The translations under genes were made by a program, and so were the position numbers. A DNA stretch of 64,000 bases from Halodurantibacterium flavum (lineage in GTDB: Bacteria; Pseudomonadota; Alphaproteobacteria; Rhodobacterales; Rhodobacteraceae), in NCBI RefSeq assembly GCF_042681825.1, contig NZ_JBHUGH010000010.1, forward strand, positions 186,001 through 250,000, written 5' to 3'. Numbering within the stretch: the stretch's first letter is position 1; each line of letters begins with the position of its first letter. The notes beneath the pieces were generated by a model. That model had not been told where the DNA came from, searched no databases, and saw nothing but the letters and a program-made list of their open reading frames with translations. Of this stretch, positions 17,690 to 24,864 are shown one piece after another.

Positions 17690-18263
17690 GCGTCACTACG
17701 GAACCCCCGGCGAGGCGGCGACCGCCAAGGTCGCCCGCCGGATGACGCCCGCCTATCGCAACTGGATCGCGCGCAGCCGTTTCTGCATCCTCACGACCGT
17801 GGGGCCCGAGGGCACCGATGCCAGCCCGCGTGGCGATGACGGCCCGGTGGTGCGCGAGCTTGATCCCGGGACGCTGGCTCTGCCCGACTGGAAAGGGAAC
17901 GACCGCATCGACTCGCTGCGCAATATCGTCGCGGACGGGCGCGCCTCGCTCATGTTCATGGTGCCAGGCGCGACGAATGTGATCCGGGTCAACGGACGTG
18001 CCGGGGTGACCGCCGACACCGGTCTCTGCCAAAGCTTTGAGCGGCGCGGCATCCGGCCCCGCACTGTCATCGTGCTGTCGCTTGGCGAGATATATTGCCA
18101 ATGCGCCCGCGCCATTCTGCGCAGCGGACTCTGGACCTCGGGCGACGCATCGGAGGGGTTGCCGAGCGTGGGCGACATCCTGCGGGAAATGACCGAGGGC
18201 CGGTTCGACGGCGCCGCCTATGACGCGGCCTGGCCCGCCCGGGCTGCCGCCACGATGTGGTAG
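17658..18263 (+). CDS. Pyridoxamine 5'-phosphate oxidase-family flavoprotein
   Basis: A 201-residue split-barrel FMN-binding protein. The motif FCILTTVGPEGTDASPRGD (residues 42-60) is the typical first FMN-binding segment of the PPOx family, and the region GNDRIDSLRNI near residue 80 follows the subgroup usually annotated as MSMEG_1061 or DR2398-type. True pyridoxamine-phosphate oxidase motifs are absent, so the substrate is unknown. The ATG at 17658 lies inside the end of the acyltransferase gene. It converges with accA: the two stop codons are separated by a single base. Confidence 0.85.
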   Translation: MELITNIEALERHYGTPGEAATAKVARRMTPAYRNWIARSRFCILTTVGPEGTDASPRGDDGPVVRELDPGTLALPDWKGNDRIDSLRNIVADGRASLMFMVPGATNVIRVNGRAGVTADTGLCQSFERRGIRPRTVIVLSLGEIYCQCARAILRSGLWTSGDASEGLPSVGDILREMTEGRFDGAAYDAAWPARAAATMW

Positions 18264-18264
18264 G

Positions 18265-19224
18265 TCAGGCCGCCAGCCCCTTGGTCCCCATGTCGAGGAA
18301 TTTCTGACGGCGGTCGCGGATCAGGGCCTCGGGTTTCTTGCCCGAAAGCTCCTTGAGCATGACCTCGATGGCGCGCCCGACGCTTGCAATCGTCTCGGAG
18401 GGGGCGCGATGGGCGCCGCCCAGCGGTTCCTTGATGATCCGGTCTATCACGCCCAGCTTGTGCAGGTCCTGCGCAGTGAGACGCAGGGCCTCGGCAGCTT
18501 CGCGCATCTTTTCCGCGTCCTTCCACAGGATCGAGGCGCAGCCTTCGGGGCTGATCACCGAATAGACCGAATGTTCCAGCATCGCGACGCGGTTCGCGGT
18601 GGCAAAGGCCACGGCGCCGCCCGACCCGCCTTCACCGATGATGACCGAGATCAGCGGCACGCCGACCTCAAGGCATTTCTGGGTGGAACGGGCGATCGCC
18701 TCGCTCTGGCCGCGTTCCTCGGCGCCCTTGCCGGGATAGGCGCCGGGGGTGTCGACCAGCGTCACGACCGGGATGCGGAACCGGTGCGCCATATCCAGTA
18801 GCCGGATGGCCTTGCGGTACCCTTCGGGGCGCGCCATGCCGAAATTGCGTTCGATACGGGTGCGGGTGTCGTTGCCTTTTTCATGGCCGATCACCATCAC
18901 CGGCTGGTCGTTGAAACGCGCAAGCCCCCCCATCACGGCATGGTCGTCGGCAAAGTTCCGGTCGCCGGCAAGCGAGGTGTATTCGGTGAAAAGCGCGTCG
19001 ATATAATCGCGGCAATGCGGGCGGTCGGGGTGGCGCGCGACCTGACATTTGCGCCACGGCGTGAGGTCCTTGTAAAGGTCCCGCAGCATCGTTTCGGCCT
19101 TGCGGTCGAGGGCCGAGGCCTCTTTCTCGACATCCATCTCCTTGTTCGACCGGGCCATCGCCCGAAGCTCCTCGGCCTTGCCTTCGATTTCGGCCAGCGG
19201 CTTTTCGAACTCGAGATAATTCAT
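18265..19224 (-). CDS. accA: Acetyl-CoA carboxylase carboxyltransferase subunit alpha
   Basis: Alpha subunit of the carboxyltransferase that forms malonyl-CoA for fatty-acid synthesis, together with AccD (not in the window). The 319-residue length equals that of E. coli AccA. It starts MNYLEFEKPLAEIEGK, as usual, and contains GRNF-like ERNFGM, the GAYPG oxyanion motif (VDTPGAYPG) and GEGGSGGA in the crotonase-like core. Downstream of mcl1 on the same strand, but a good promoter lies in the 189-base gap, so it is probably also transcribed on its own. Confidence 0.96.
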   Translation of the reverse strand: MNYLEFEKPLAEIEGKAEELRAMARSNKEMDVEKEASALDRKAETMLRDLYKDLTPWRKCQVARHPDRPHCRDYIDALFTEYTSLAGDRNFADDHAVMGGLARFNDQPVMVIGHEKGNDTRTRIERNFGMARPEGYRKAIRLLDMAHRFRIPVVTLVDTPGAYPGKGAEERGQSEAIARSTQKCLEVGVPLISVIIGEGGSGGAVAFATANRVAMLEHSVYSVISPEGCASILWKDAEKMREAAEALRLTAQDLHKLGVIDRIIKEPLGGAHRAPSETIASVGRAIEVMLKELSGKKPEALIRDRRQKFLDMGTKGLAA

Positions 19225-19254
19225 CGACCACGCTCCAGAAATGTCACTGGCTGC

Positions 19255-19283
19255 TATATGACGGCCCGGGCGGTCATTTGCAA
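19255..19283 (-). promoter_or_regulatory. Predicted promoter of accA
   Basis: On the minus strand TTGCAA (19278-19283) and CATATA (19255-19260) are separated by exactly 17 bases and lie 31 bases upstream of the accA start codon, with TTGCNN as the -35 as seen for other promoters in this window. Confidence 0.5.
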
Positions 19284-19413
19284 CGGTAGGACAGTCTTCG
19301 TGCGGCCCGTCGCCGAGACCCGGATTCAACGCCGCGCCCCGGACGGTGCCGGGGCGCGCGCCTCCTCCCAGATCCCCGTCATGTCCTCCCAAACCGGACG
19401 GGGCTGGTATCTG

Positions 19414-20375
19414 TCAGCCGGCGATCATCTCGGATTGCCGGACGATCACCTCGGCTTGCCGAATGGATGCTATNCTATATCTACCAGACGACCTTTGTAA
19501 ACAGTCGCACCAGCGCCCTCGGCCCGGGCCTGTTCCATTGCCGCGAGGATTTCCCGCGCCTCGGCGACCGCTGCGGCGGACGGGGTGAAAACCTCATTCG
19601 CAAGCGCCACCTGCTTGGGGTGAATGGCCCATTTGCCCACCATGCCCAGCGTCGCCGACCGCCGGGCCTGCGCGCGAAAGCCCTCATCGTCGGAAAAGTC
19701 GCCGAATGGCCCGTCCACGGGCAACAGCCCGTGGGTGCGACAGGCGGCGACGATCGCGGCCTGCGCCCAGTGCCAAGGGTCGGACCAGTGGCGCGCGCCG
19801 TCCTGCAGCATGTAGTAGTTTTCCTGCGTGCCGCCGATGCCGGTCGTCTGCATCCCCATGGAGGCCGCGAAATCCGCGGCGCCAAGGCTCATCGCCTGCA
19901 GGCGTGGCGAGGCAGCAGCGATCTCGTTCACATGTGCGATGCCGGCTGCGGATTCGATGATGACTTCAAAGCTGATCGCCTTTTCGCGGCCCGTGGCGCG
20001 CTCGACTGCCGTCACCAGCGCATCCACGGCATAGACATCCGCAGCGCAGCCGACCTTGGGGATCATGATCTGGTCCAGACGGTCCCCGGCCTGTTCCAGC
20101 AGGTCCACCACGTCGCGATACCAATAGGGCGTGTCGAGGCCGTTTATCCGCACCGAGAGGTATTTGCGCCCCCAGTCGACTTCGCCGATGGCGCGGATGA
20201 TGTTGGCGCGCGCGGCCGCCTTGTCATCCGGGGCGACCGAGTCTTCGAGATCGAGGTTGATCACGTCCGCTGCGCTTTGCGCCATCTTCTCGAAGATCGC
20301 CGGACGAGAGCCCGGCCCGAAGAGTTGGCAGCGATTGGGGCGGGCGGGCGGCGCAGGCTGGATGCGGAAGCTCAT
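19414..20375 (-). CDS. mcl1: L-malyl-CoA/beta-methylmalyl-CoA lyase (interrupted by an assembly artefact)
   Basis: HpcH/HpaI-family lyase that cleaves beta-methylmalyl-CoA to glyoxylate and propionyl-CoA, and L-malyl-CoA to glyoxylate and acetyl-CoA, in the ethylmalonyl-CoA pathway. It starts MSFRIQPAPPARPNRC and contains DLEDSVAP, the metal-site Glu (SFEVIIESAAG) and WAIHPKQ. The frame is broken near the C-terminus by an ambiguous base (N, 19474) flanked by two copies of CTAT. Removing five bases restores a 318-residue protein ending EMIAG, the known family length. I treat the gene as intact in the organism. Divergent from dgcN; same strand as accA. Confidence 0.92.
19470..19478. other. Ambiguous base between duplicated CTAT (contig join)
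   Basis: The string CTAT-N-CTAT looks like two contig ends that share a 4-base overlap but were joined with an N instead of being merged. It adds five bases inside mcl1 and causes an apparent frameshift. Confidence 0.85.
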
Positions 20376-20645
20376 CGGGCTGGTAATTTTGTTTCCATAT
20401 GATCGCCTTGATGGATACGAAGTTGCGCGAAAAGTTTCAAGTGTTGTTTGCGCGCGCAGAAAACTGCGCATAAACCCTTGGACGTGAGATTAAAACTCGT
20501 GCAGAAAAAGAATAACAGAAGAAATTTGCGCGCTGCACCAGCTTACCGCGGAATTATTGCTTACCGCCCTCTGCTGCGCCCGCAAAAATCACGGACATTC
20601 GGTCGGAGATGCCGCATTCTCCGGGAAACACAGGAGAGGTGCGCC
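20376..20645. promoter_or_regulatory. Divergent mcl1/dgcN regulatory region
   Basis: This 270-base region is visibly richer in A and T than its surroundings. It holds three copies of TTGCGCG (20423-20429, 20448-20454, 20526-20532) and a 9-base direct repeat GCTTACCGC (20541-20549 and 20559-20567, period 18). Both kinds of repeat are candidate binding sites for regulators of mcl1 and of the D-glutamate operon. A ribosome binding site (AGGAGAGG) precedes dgcN. Confidence 0.55.
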
Positions 20646-21647
20646 ATGATTCAGACCCCCTATCTTCTTTTCCTCGGCGACGCACCGGATGCGCTTGCGG
20701 CCAAGGTTGCGCAGGGCATCCGCGACTGGCGCCCCGAATTTGCCATCGGCCAGTTCCGGATGCCCGGTTGCAAGGCCGATATGCGCCTGCCCGACATGAC
20801 CCTGGCCGAGGCCAGGGCGGCGGGCTGCAAGACGCTCGTGGTCGGCGTCGCGAACCGGGGCGGGGTGATCTCCCCGGCATGGATCGAGGTTCTGGTCGCC
20901 GCGCTGGCCGAGGGGTTCGACCTGGCAAGCGGCCTGCACAACCTGTTGCGGGACGAACCTGAACTGGTTGCCGCCGCAGAACGCCATGGGCGCAGCCTGC
21001 ATGACGTGCGCGTTCCGGTGGTGGATTACCCGATCGCGAACGGCAAGAAACGCGCCGGCAAGCGGATGCTCGCCGTCGGCACGGATTGCTCGGTCGGCAA
21101 GATGTACACCGCGCTCGCCATGGATCGTGAGATGCGCGCCCGGGGGATGAAGTCGACCTTTCGTGCGACCGGCCAGACCGGCATCCTGATTACGGGTGAG
21201 GGCGTGCCGCTGGACGCGGTGATCGCCGATTTCATGGCCGGGTCGATCGAGTGGCTGACCCCCGACAACGATCCCGACCACTGGGACCTGATCGAGGGGC
21301 AGGGCAGCCTGTTCCACGTGTCCTATTCGGGCGTCACGCTGGCGCTGATCCATGGCGGGCAGCCCGACGCGCTGGTCCTGTGCCACGAACCCACCCGCGC
21401 CCATATGCGGGGCCTGCCGGACTACACGCTGCCCGGGCTCGCGGAATTGCGGGACGCGGCGCTTTTGATGGCGCGTGTTGCGAACCCGCAGGTGCAGGTC
21501 GTGGGCATCTCGGTCAACACCCAGCACATGACCGAGGAAGAGGCGCAGGCCTATCTGGCCCAGGTCGAGGCGGAGATGGGCCTGCCGGCCGTCGATCCGT
21601 TCCGCCATGGCGCCGGGCGTCTGGTGGACGCGCTGGCGGCAATCTGA
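20646..21647 (+). CDS. dgcN: D-glutamate N-acetyltransferase (DUF1611 family)
   Basis: A 333-residue protein of the DUF1611 family. It contains a P-loop-like motif GTDCSVGKMYTA at residues 145-156 (variant Walker A), followed by RATGQTG and EGQGSL. In the described DgcN/DgcA pathway this protein acetylates D-glutamate to N-acetyl-D-glutamate with acetyl-CoA. The next gene encodes the matching epimerase-fold enzyme, which strongly supports the assignment. The ATG at 20646 follows CAGGAGAGGTGC. Older annotations call this family NAD-dependent epimerase or hypothetical. Confidence 0.85.
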   Translation: MIQTPYLLFLGDAPDALAAKVAQGIRDWRPEFAIGQFRMPGCKADMRLPDMTLAEARAAGCKTLVVGVANRGGVISPAWIEVLVAALAEGFDLASGLHNLLRDEPELVAAAERHGRSLHDVRVPVVDYPIANGKKRAGKRMLAVGTDCSVGKMYTALAMDREMRARGMKSTFRATGQTGILITGEGVPLDAVIADFMAGSIEWLTPDNDPDHWDLIEGQGSLFHVSYSGVTLALIHGGQPDALVLCHEPTRAHMRGLPDYTLPGLAELRDAALLMARVANPQVQVVGISVNTQHMTEEEAQAYLAQVEAEMGLPAVDPFRHGAGRLVDALAAI

Positions 21648-21669
21648 TCTGATCCGCAGCGACAGAATT

Positions 21670-21689
21670 GGCCCGGGCCTGTCCGGGCC
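21670..21689 (+). other. Hairpin between dgcN and dgcA
   Basis: GGCCCGG and CCGGGCC form a perfect 7-bp stem with a 6-base loop in the 55-base gap, directly before the dgcA ribosome binding site (GGAGAG). It has no T tract, so it may tune mRNA stability or dgcA translation rather than end transcription. Confidence 0.5.
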
Positions 21690-21702
21690 GGAAGGAGAGT
21701 TC

Positions 21703-22668
21703 ATGCGTCTGACCGTCACCCCCGACACGTTTCGCCTTGCGGAAGTCTTTACCATCAGCCGCGGCAGCCGGACGGAAACGCGCGTCCTGACCGTGCGGAT
21801 CGGTGACGGCGCGCATGAGGGGTGGGGCGAATGCGTTCCCTATGCCCGCTATGGCGAAACGCTCGAAAGCGTCACGGCGCAGATCGAGGGGCTTTCGGTG
21901 CCGTTCGACCGGCAGGCGCTGCAGGGCCTTCTGCCTGCCGGGGCCGCGCGCAATGCGGTCGATTGCGCCCTGTGGGATCTTGAGGCCAAGACGACCGGCA
22001 AGAGGGTCTGGGAATTGGCGGGCCTTGCCGCGCCGGGGCCGGAGATTACGGCTTTTACCCTGTCGCTCGACACGCCCGAGCGGATGCAGGCCGCAGCGGC
22101 GCGCAACGCGCATCGCCCCGTGCTCAAGATCAAGCTGGGCACGCCCGACGACATGGCGCGGCTGGAGGCTGTGCGGGCCGGTGCGCCCTCGGCTCGGATC
22201 GTGGTGGATGCGAACGAAGGCTGGACAGCCGAGGTTTATTCCGAGCTTGCGCCGCATCTGCTGCGGCTGGGCGTGGCGATGGTCGAACAGCCGCTGCCCG
22301 CCGGGCAGGACGACATGCTGGCCGAGATCGCGCGCCCGCTGCCGGTCTGCGCGGATGAAAGCTGCCATGACCGCCACAGCCTGCCTGCCCTGAAGGGCAA
22401 GTATGACATGGTGAACATCAAGCTCGACAAGACCGGCGGGCTGACCGAGGCGCTGGCGCTGAAGGCGCAGGCGCTGGCAGAGGGGTATCAGGTGATGGTC
22501 GGCTGCATGGTGGGGTCGTCGCTGGCGATGGCACCGGCGGTGCTGGTGGCGCAGGGCGTTGCGGTCACCGATCTTGACGGGCCGCTGCTTCTGGCGGAAG
22601 ACCGCGACCATCCGCTGCAATATGACGAGGCGGGCGTGCATCCCGCGCAGGCGGCGCTTTGGGGCTGA
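21703..22668 (+). CDS. dgcA: N-acetyl-D-glutamate racemase (enolase superfamily)
   Basis: A 321-residue member of the dipeptide-epimerase/muconate-lactonising branch of the enolase superfamily. Acid-base lysines are in KIK at 142-144 and K240; metal ligands are D169, E195 and D218 (VVDANEGW, VEQPLP, ADES). In the DgcN/DgcA route it interconverts N-acetyl-D- and N-acetyl-L-glutamate; the same fold also serves Ala-Glu dipeptide epimerases, so the alternative role is recycling of murein peptides. Context with dgcN favours the N-acetylglutamate substrate. ATG at 21703 follows a clear GGAGAG. Confidence 0.85.
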   Translation: MRLTVTPDTFRLAEVFTISRGSRTETRVLTVRIGDGAHEGWGECVPYARYGETLESVTAQIEGLSVPFDRQALQGLLPAGAARNAVDCALWDLEAKTTGKRVWELAGLAAPGPEITAFTLSLDTPERMQAAAARNAHRPVLKIKLGTPDDMARLEAVRAGAPSARIVVDANEGWTAEVYSELAPHLLRLGVAMVEQPLPAGQDDMLAEIARPLPVCADESCHDRHSLPALKGKYDMVNIKLDKTGGLTEALALKAQALAEGYQVMVGCMVGSSLAMAPAVLVAQGVAVTDLDGPLLLAEDRDHPLQYDEAGVHPAQAALWG

Positions 22669-22679
22669 AGGAGAGAATG

Positions 22680-23534
22680 ATGAGCCGGACTGTCTATGTG
22701 AATGGCGACTACCTGCCGGAGGAAGAGGCAAAGGTCTCGATCTTTGACCGCGGCTTCCTGATGGCCGATGGCGTCTATGAGGTGACAAGCGTTCTTGGCG
22801 GCAAGCTCATCGACTTTGCGGGCCATGCCCGCCGGCTGGCACGCTCGCTGAACGAACTCGACATGAAGGCCCCGCTGACCGAGGATGAGTTGCTTGAGAT
22901 CCACCGCGAGCTGGTGGCGCGCAACGAACTTGTCGACGGGATGATCTATCTGCAGGTCACGCGCGGCGCGGCGGACCGGGATTTCGCCTTCCCCGTGGAT
23001 GCCGAACCGACAGTGGTGCTTTTCACCCAGTCGAAGCCCGGTCTGGCCGATAATCCGGTCGCAAAGACGGGCATCAAGGTCATCTCGATCCCCGATATCC
23101 GCTGGGGGCGTCGCGACATCAAGACGGTGCAGCTTCTTTACCCGTCGATGGGCAAGATGATGGCCAAGAAGGCCGGGGCCGACGACGCCTGGCTGGTCGA
23201 GGATGGCAAGGTGACCGAGGGCACCTCGAACAACGCCTATATCGTCAAGGGCGGCAAGATCATCACCCGGCAGTTGGGCAACGAGATCCTGCACGGGATT
23301 ACCCGTGCCGCCGTGCTGCGCTGCGCCCGCGAGGCGCAGATGGAGGTCGAGGAGCGCGCCTTTACCATCGAGGAAGCGCAGGCGGCGGATGAGGCCTTCA
23401 TCACCTCGGCTTCGGCTTTCGTGATGCCGGTGGTCGAGATCGACGGCGCGACGCTTGGCGACGGCAAGCCGGGCCGCGTGGCGGCGCGCCTGCGGGAAAT
23501 CTATCTGGATGAGATGCGCAAGGCTGCCGTCTGA
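22680..23534 (+). CDS. dat: D-amino-acid aminotransferase
   Basis: Fold-IV PLP aminotransferase of 284 residues. The sequence FDRGFLMADGVYE near residue 22 and the Schiff-base lysine K148 in RRDIKT are family hallmarks, and the D-amino-acid transaminase-type motif TEGTSNNAYI follows near residue 180. It would transfer amino groups from D-amino acids to 2-oxoglutarate, giving D-glutamate for DgcN. The branched-chain and 4-amino-4-deoxychorismate enzymes are relatives, but context favours D-amino acids. Of two adjacent ATGs (22677, 22680), the second is better spaced from GGAG at 22670. A terminator follows the gene. Confidence 0.88.
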   Translation: MSRTVYVNGDYLPEEEAKVSIFDRGFLMADGVYEVTSVLGGKLIDFAGHARRLARSLNELDMKAPLTEDELLEIHRELVARNELVDGMIYLQVTRGAADRDFAFPVDAEPTVVLFTQSKPGLADNPVAKTGIKVISIPDIRWGRRDIKTVQLLYPSMGKMMAKKAGADDAWLVEDGKVTEGTSNNAYIVKGGKIITRQLGNEILHGITRAAVLRCAREAQMEVEERAFTIEEAQAADEAFITSASAFVMPVVEIDGATLGDGKPGRVAARLREIYLDEMRKAAV

Positions 23535-23618
23535 CAGCCGACGCATCCGCAAGAGGACCCTAAGGCGACAGGGGGCAAGGCCCCGCGGGCCTTCCGGGTC
23601 AGACCTTCCGGATCAAGG

Positions 23619-23643
23619 GGCCGCGCAGTTGCGCGGCCTTTTC
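23619..23643 (+). terminator. Rho-independent terminator of dgcN-dgcA-dat
   Basis: GGCCGCGCA / TGCGCGGCC is a perfect 9-bp inverted repeat with almost no loop (effectively 8 bp and AGTT), followed by TTTTCATTTC on the plus strand. It overlaps the stop codon of the convergent DUF1244 gene. Confidence 0.8.
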
Positions 23644-23953
23644 ATTTCTCGCCGACGTTTTCCCGGAACGCGGTCTCGAAGGCCGCCTTCTGATCGTCCG
23701 AGGCTTCGCGCTGGTGGCGGGCACGCCAGTCGTCATACGGCATCCCATAGACGATCTCGCGGGCCTCTTCCTTGTCCATCTCGATGCCGCGCGCATTCGC
23801 GGCCTCCTGATACCAGCGGCTCAGGCAGTTGCGGCAGAACCCCGCCAGGTTCATCAGGTCGATGTTCTGCACCTCCGGGCGCTTTTCCAGCAGGTGCTCC
23901 ATCAGGCGGCGAAAGGCGGCGGCTTCCAGTTCGGTGCGGGTGGCGTCATCCAT
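23642..23953 (-). CDS. DUF1244 family protein
   Basis: A 103-residue soluble protein with the core of the DUF1244 family: NIDLMNLAGFCRNCLSRWY at residues 30-48, with a conserved CxxC-like pair (C40, C43), followed by the GMPYDDW motif near residue 71. Function unknown, although the cysteines suggest metal or redox chemistry. It lies 20 bases downstream of the amidohydrolase gene on the same strand and is probably cotranscribed. The ribosome binding site AAGGAGATGACCG precedes its ATG. Confidence 0.88.
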   Translation of the reverse strand: MDDATRTELEAAAFRRLMEHLLEKRPEVQNIDLMNLAGFCRNCLSRWYQEAANARGIEMDKEEAREIVYGMPYDDWRARHQREASDDQKAAFETAFRENVGEK

Positions 23954-23973
23954 CGGTCATCTCCTTTGTCGGA

Positions 23974-24714
23974 TCAAAGATTGGCCTTCGTCAGCGCGGC
24001 TTCAAGCAGGGGTGCCAGCCGCGCGGCCCATGCCTCGGCGTCCCCCGGCGAGGCGATCAGGTCGTTGCGCAGTTCGATCAGAACATTGGGCCGCCCCGGG
24101 GCAAGGGCATGGCGGTCGATGCTGTCGCCGGGAAGGTGCCCCAGATAGGGCTCGTTCTCGCCCACACAGAGGTCGGTCTCGGCATGAAGCAGGTCGAGAA
24201 GGGGACGCGCAAGTCGCACATCATCCGCGAAAAGGATACCGACATGCCAGGGCCGCGGGGGGCGCCCGCGCAGACATGGGGTAAAGCTGTGGATCGCCAC
24301 GATCACCGTATCGGGGCGCCGCCCGGCGAGCCTTTCAAGCGCCGCATGATAGGGGCGATAAAGTCGGTTGAGCCGATCCTCGCGTTCATTCGGCCCGACA
24401 TGGCGGTTCGCGGGAATGATCGTGCCGTCGTAAAGCTTCATCACCAGCGTCGGGTCATCCTCGCCCCGGTTGGGGTCGATCACGAGACGCGAGAAGTCAG
24501 AGCGCAGGAAAGGGGCATCCAGCCGCGCCGCGAGCGCGCGCGCCAGATCCGCCGCACCCACGTCATAGGCGATATGCCGCGCCATATCCGCAGGCGCGAT
24601 GCCCAGCGTGCCGCCATTGACCCACGGCGGCACGGTGTTCGACGCGTGGTCGCAGGTGATGAGCCAGCGCGCCGGACGCTCGGCGCCTTCCACGAAAAAT
24701 GGCTGGTGCTGCAT
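23974..24714 (-). CDS. N-formylglutamate amidohydrolase family protein
   Basis: A 246-residue hydrolase of the N-formylglutamate amidohydrolase (FGase) fold. Metal-site and catalytic candidates are in CDHASN (residues 21-26) and AIHSFTP (near 127), and DPNRGEDD near 79 is typical. The family removes N-formyl or related N-acyl groups from glutamate. No histidine-degradation genes are near. Its position next to the D-glutamate operon suggests it could act on N-acetyl-L-glutamate, but this is inference from neighbourhood alone. Start is the ATG at 24714 (MQHQPFFVEG); the frame extends 21 codons further upstream without family similarity. Confidence 0.82.
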   Translation of the reverse strand: MQHQPFFVEGAERPARWLITCDHASNTVPPWVNGGTLGIAPADMARHIAYDVGAADLARALAARLDAPFLRSDFSRLVIDPNRGEDDPTLVMKLYDGTIIPANRHVGPNEREDRLNRLYRPYHAALERLAGRRPDTVIVAIHSFTPCLRGRPPRPWHVGILFADDVRLARPLLDLLHAETDLCVGENEPYLGHLPGDSIDRHALAPGRPNVLIELRNDLIASPGDAEAWAARLAPLLEAALTKANL

Positions 24715-24814
24715 TGTCTTTCCCTGTTTGTCACCTGCCTTTAACCGTCTGTAGGGTAAAGCGCCAGTTGCCCCCATGGGTGAATTCCGCCATACAGGCT
24801 GCGGCCCATCGCGA

Positions 24815-24833
24815 TTTCAAACCTGATTTGAAA
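24815..24833. promoter_or_regulatory. Inverted repeat upstream of pyk
   Basis: TTTCAAA and TTTGAAA are perfect inverted copies separated by CCTGA, centred 41 bases upstream of the pyk ATG. The size and symmetry fit an operator for a dimeric regulator. Confidence 0.55.
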
Positions 24834-24864
24834 CGCTGATACGAACACAGGGAAATGAGGCAGG

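Noticed and set aside
19414..20375. mcl1 as a genuine frameshifted pseudogene
   Set aside because: The break coincides with an N between duplicated CTAT, and removing five bases restores the exact family length and C-terminus.
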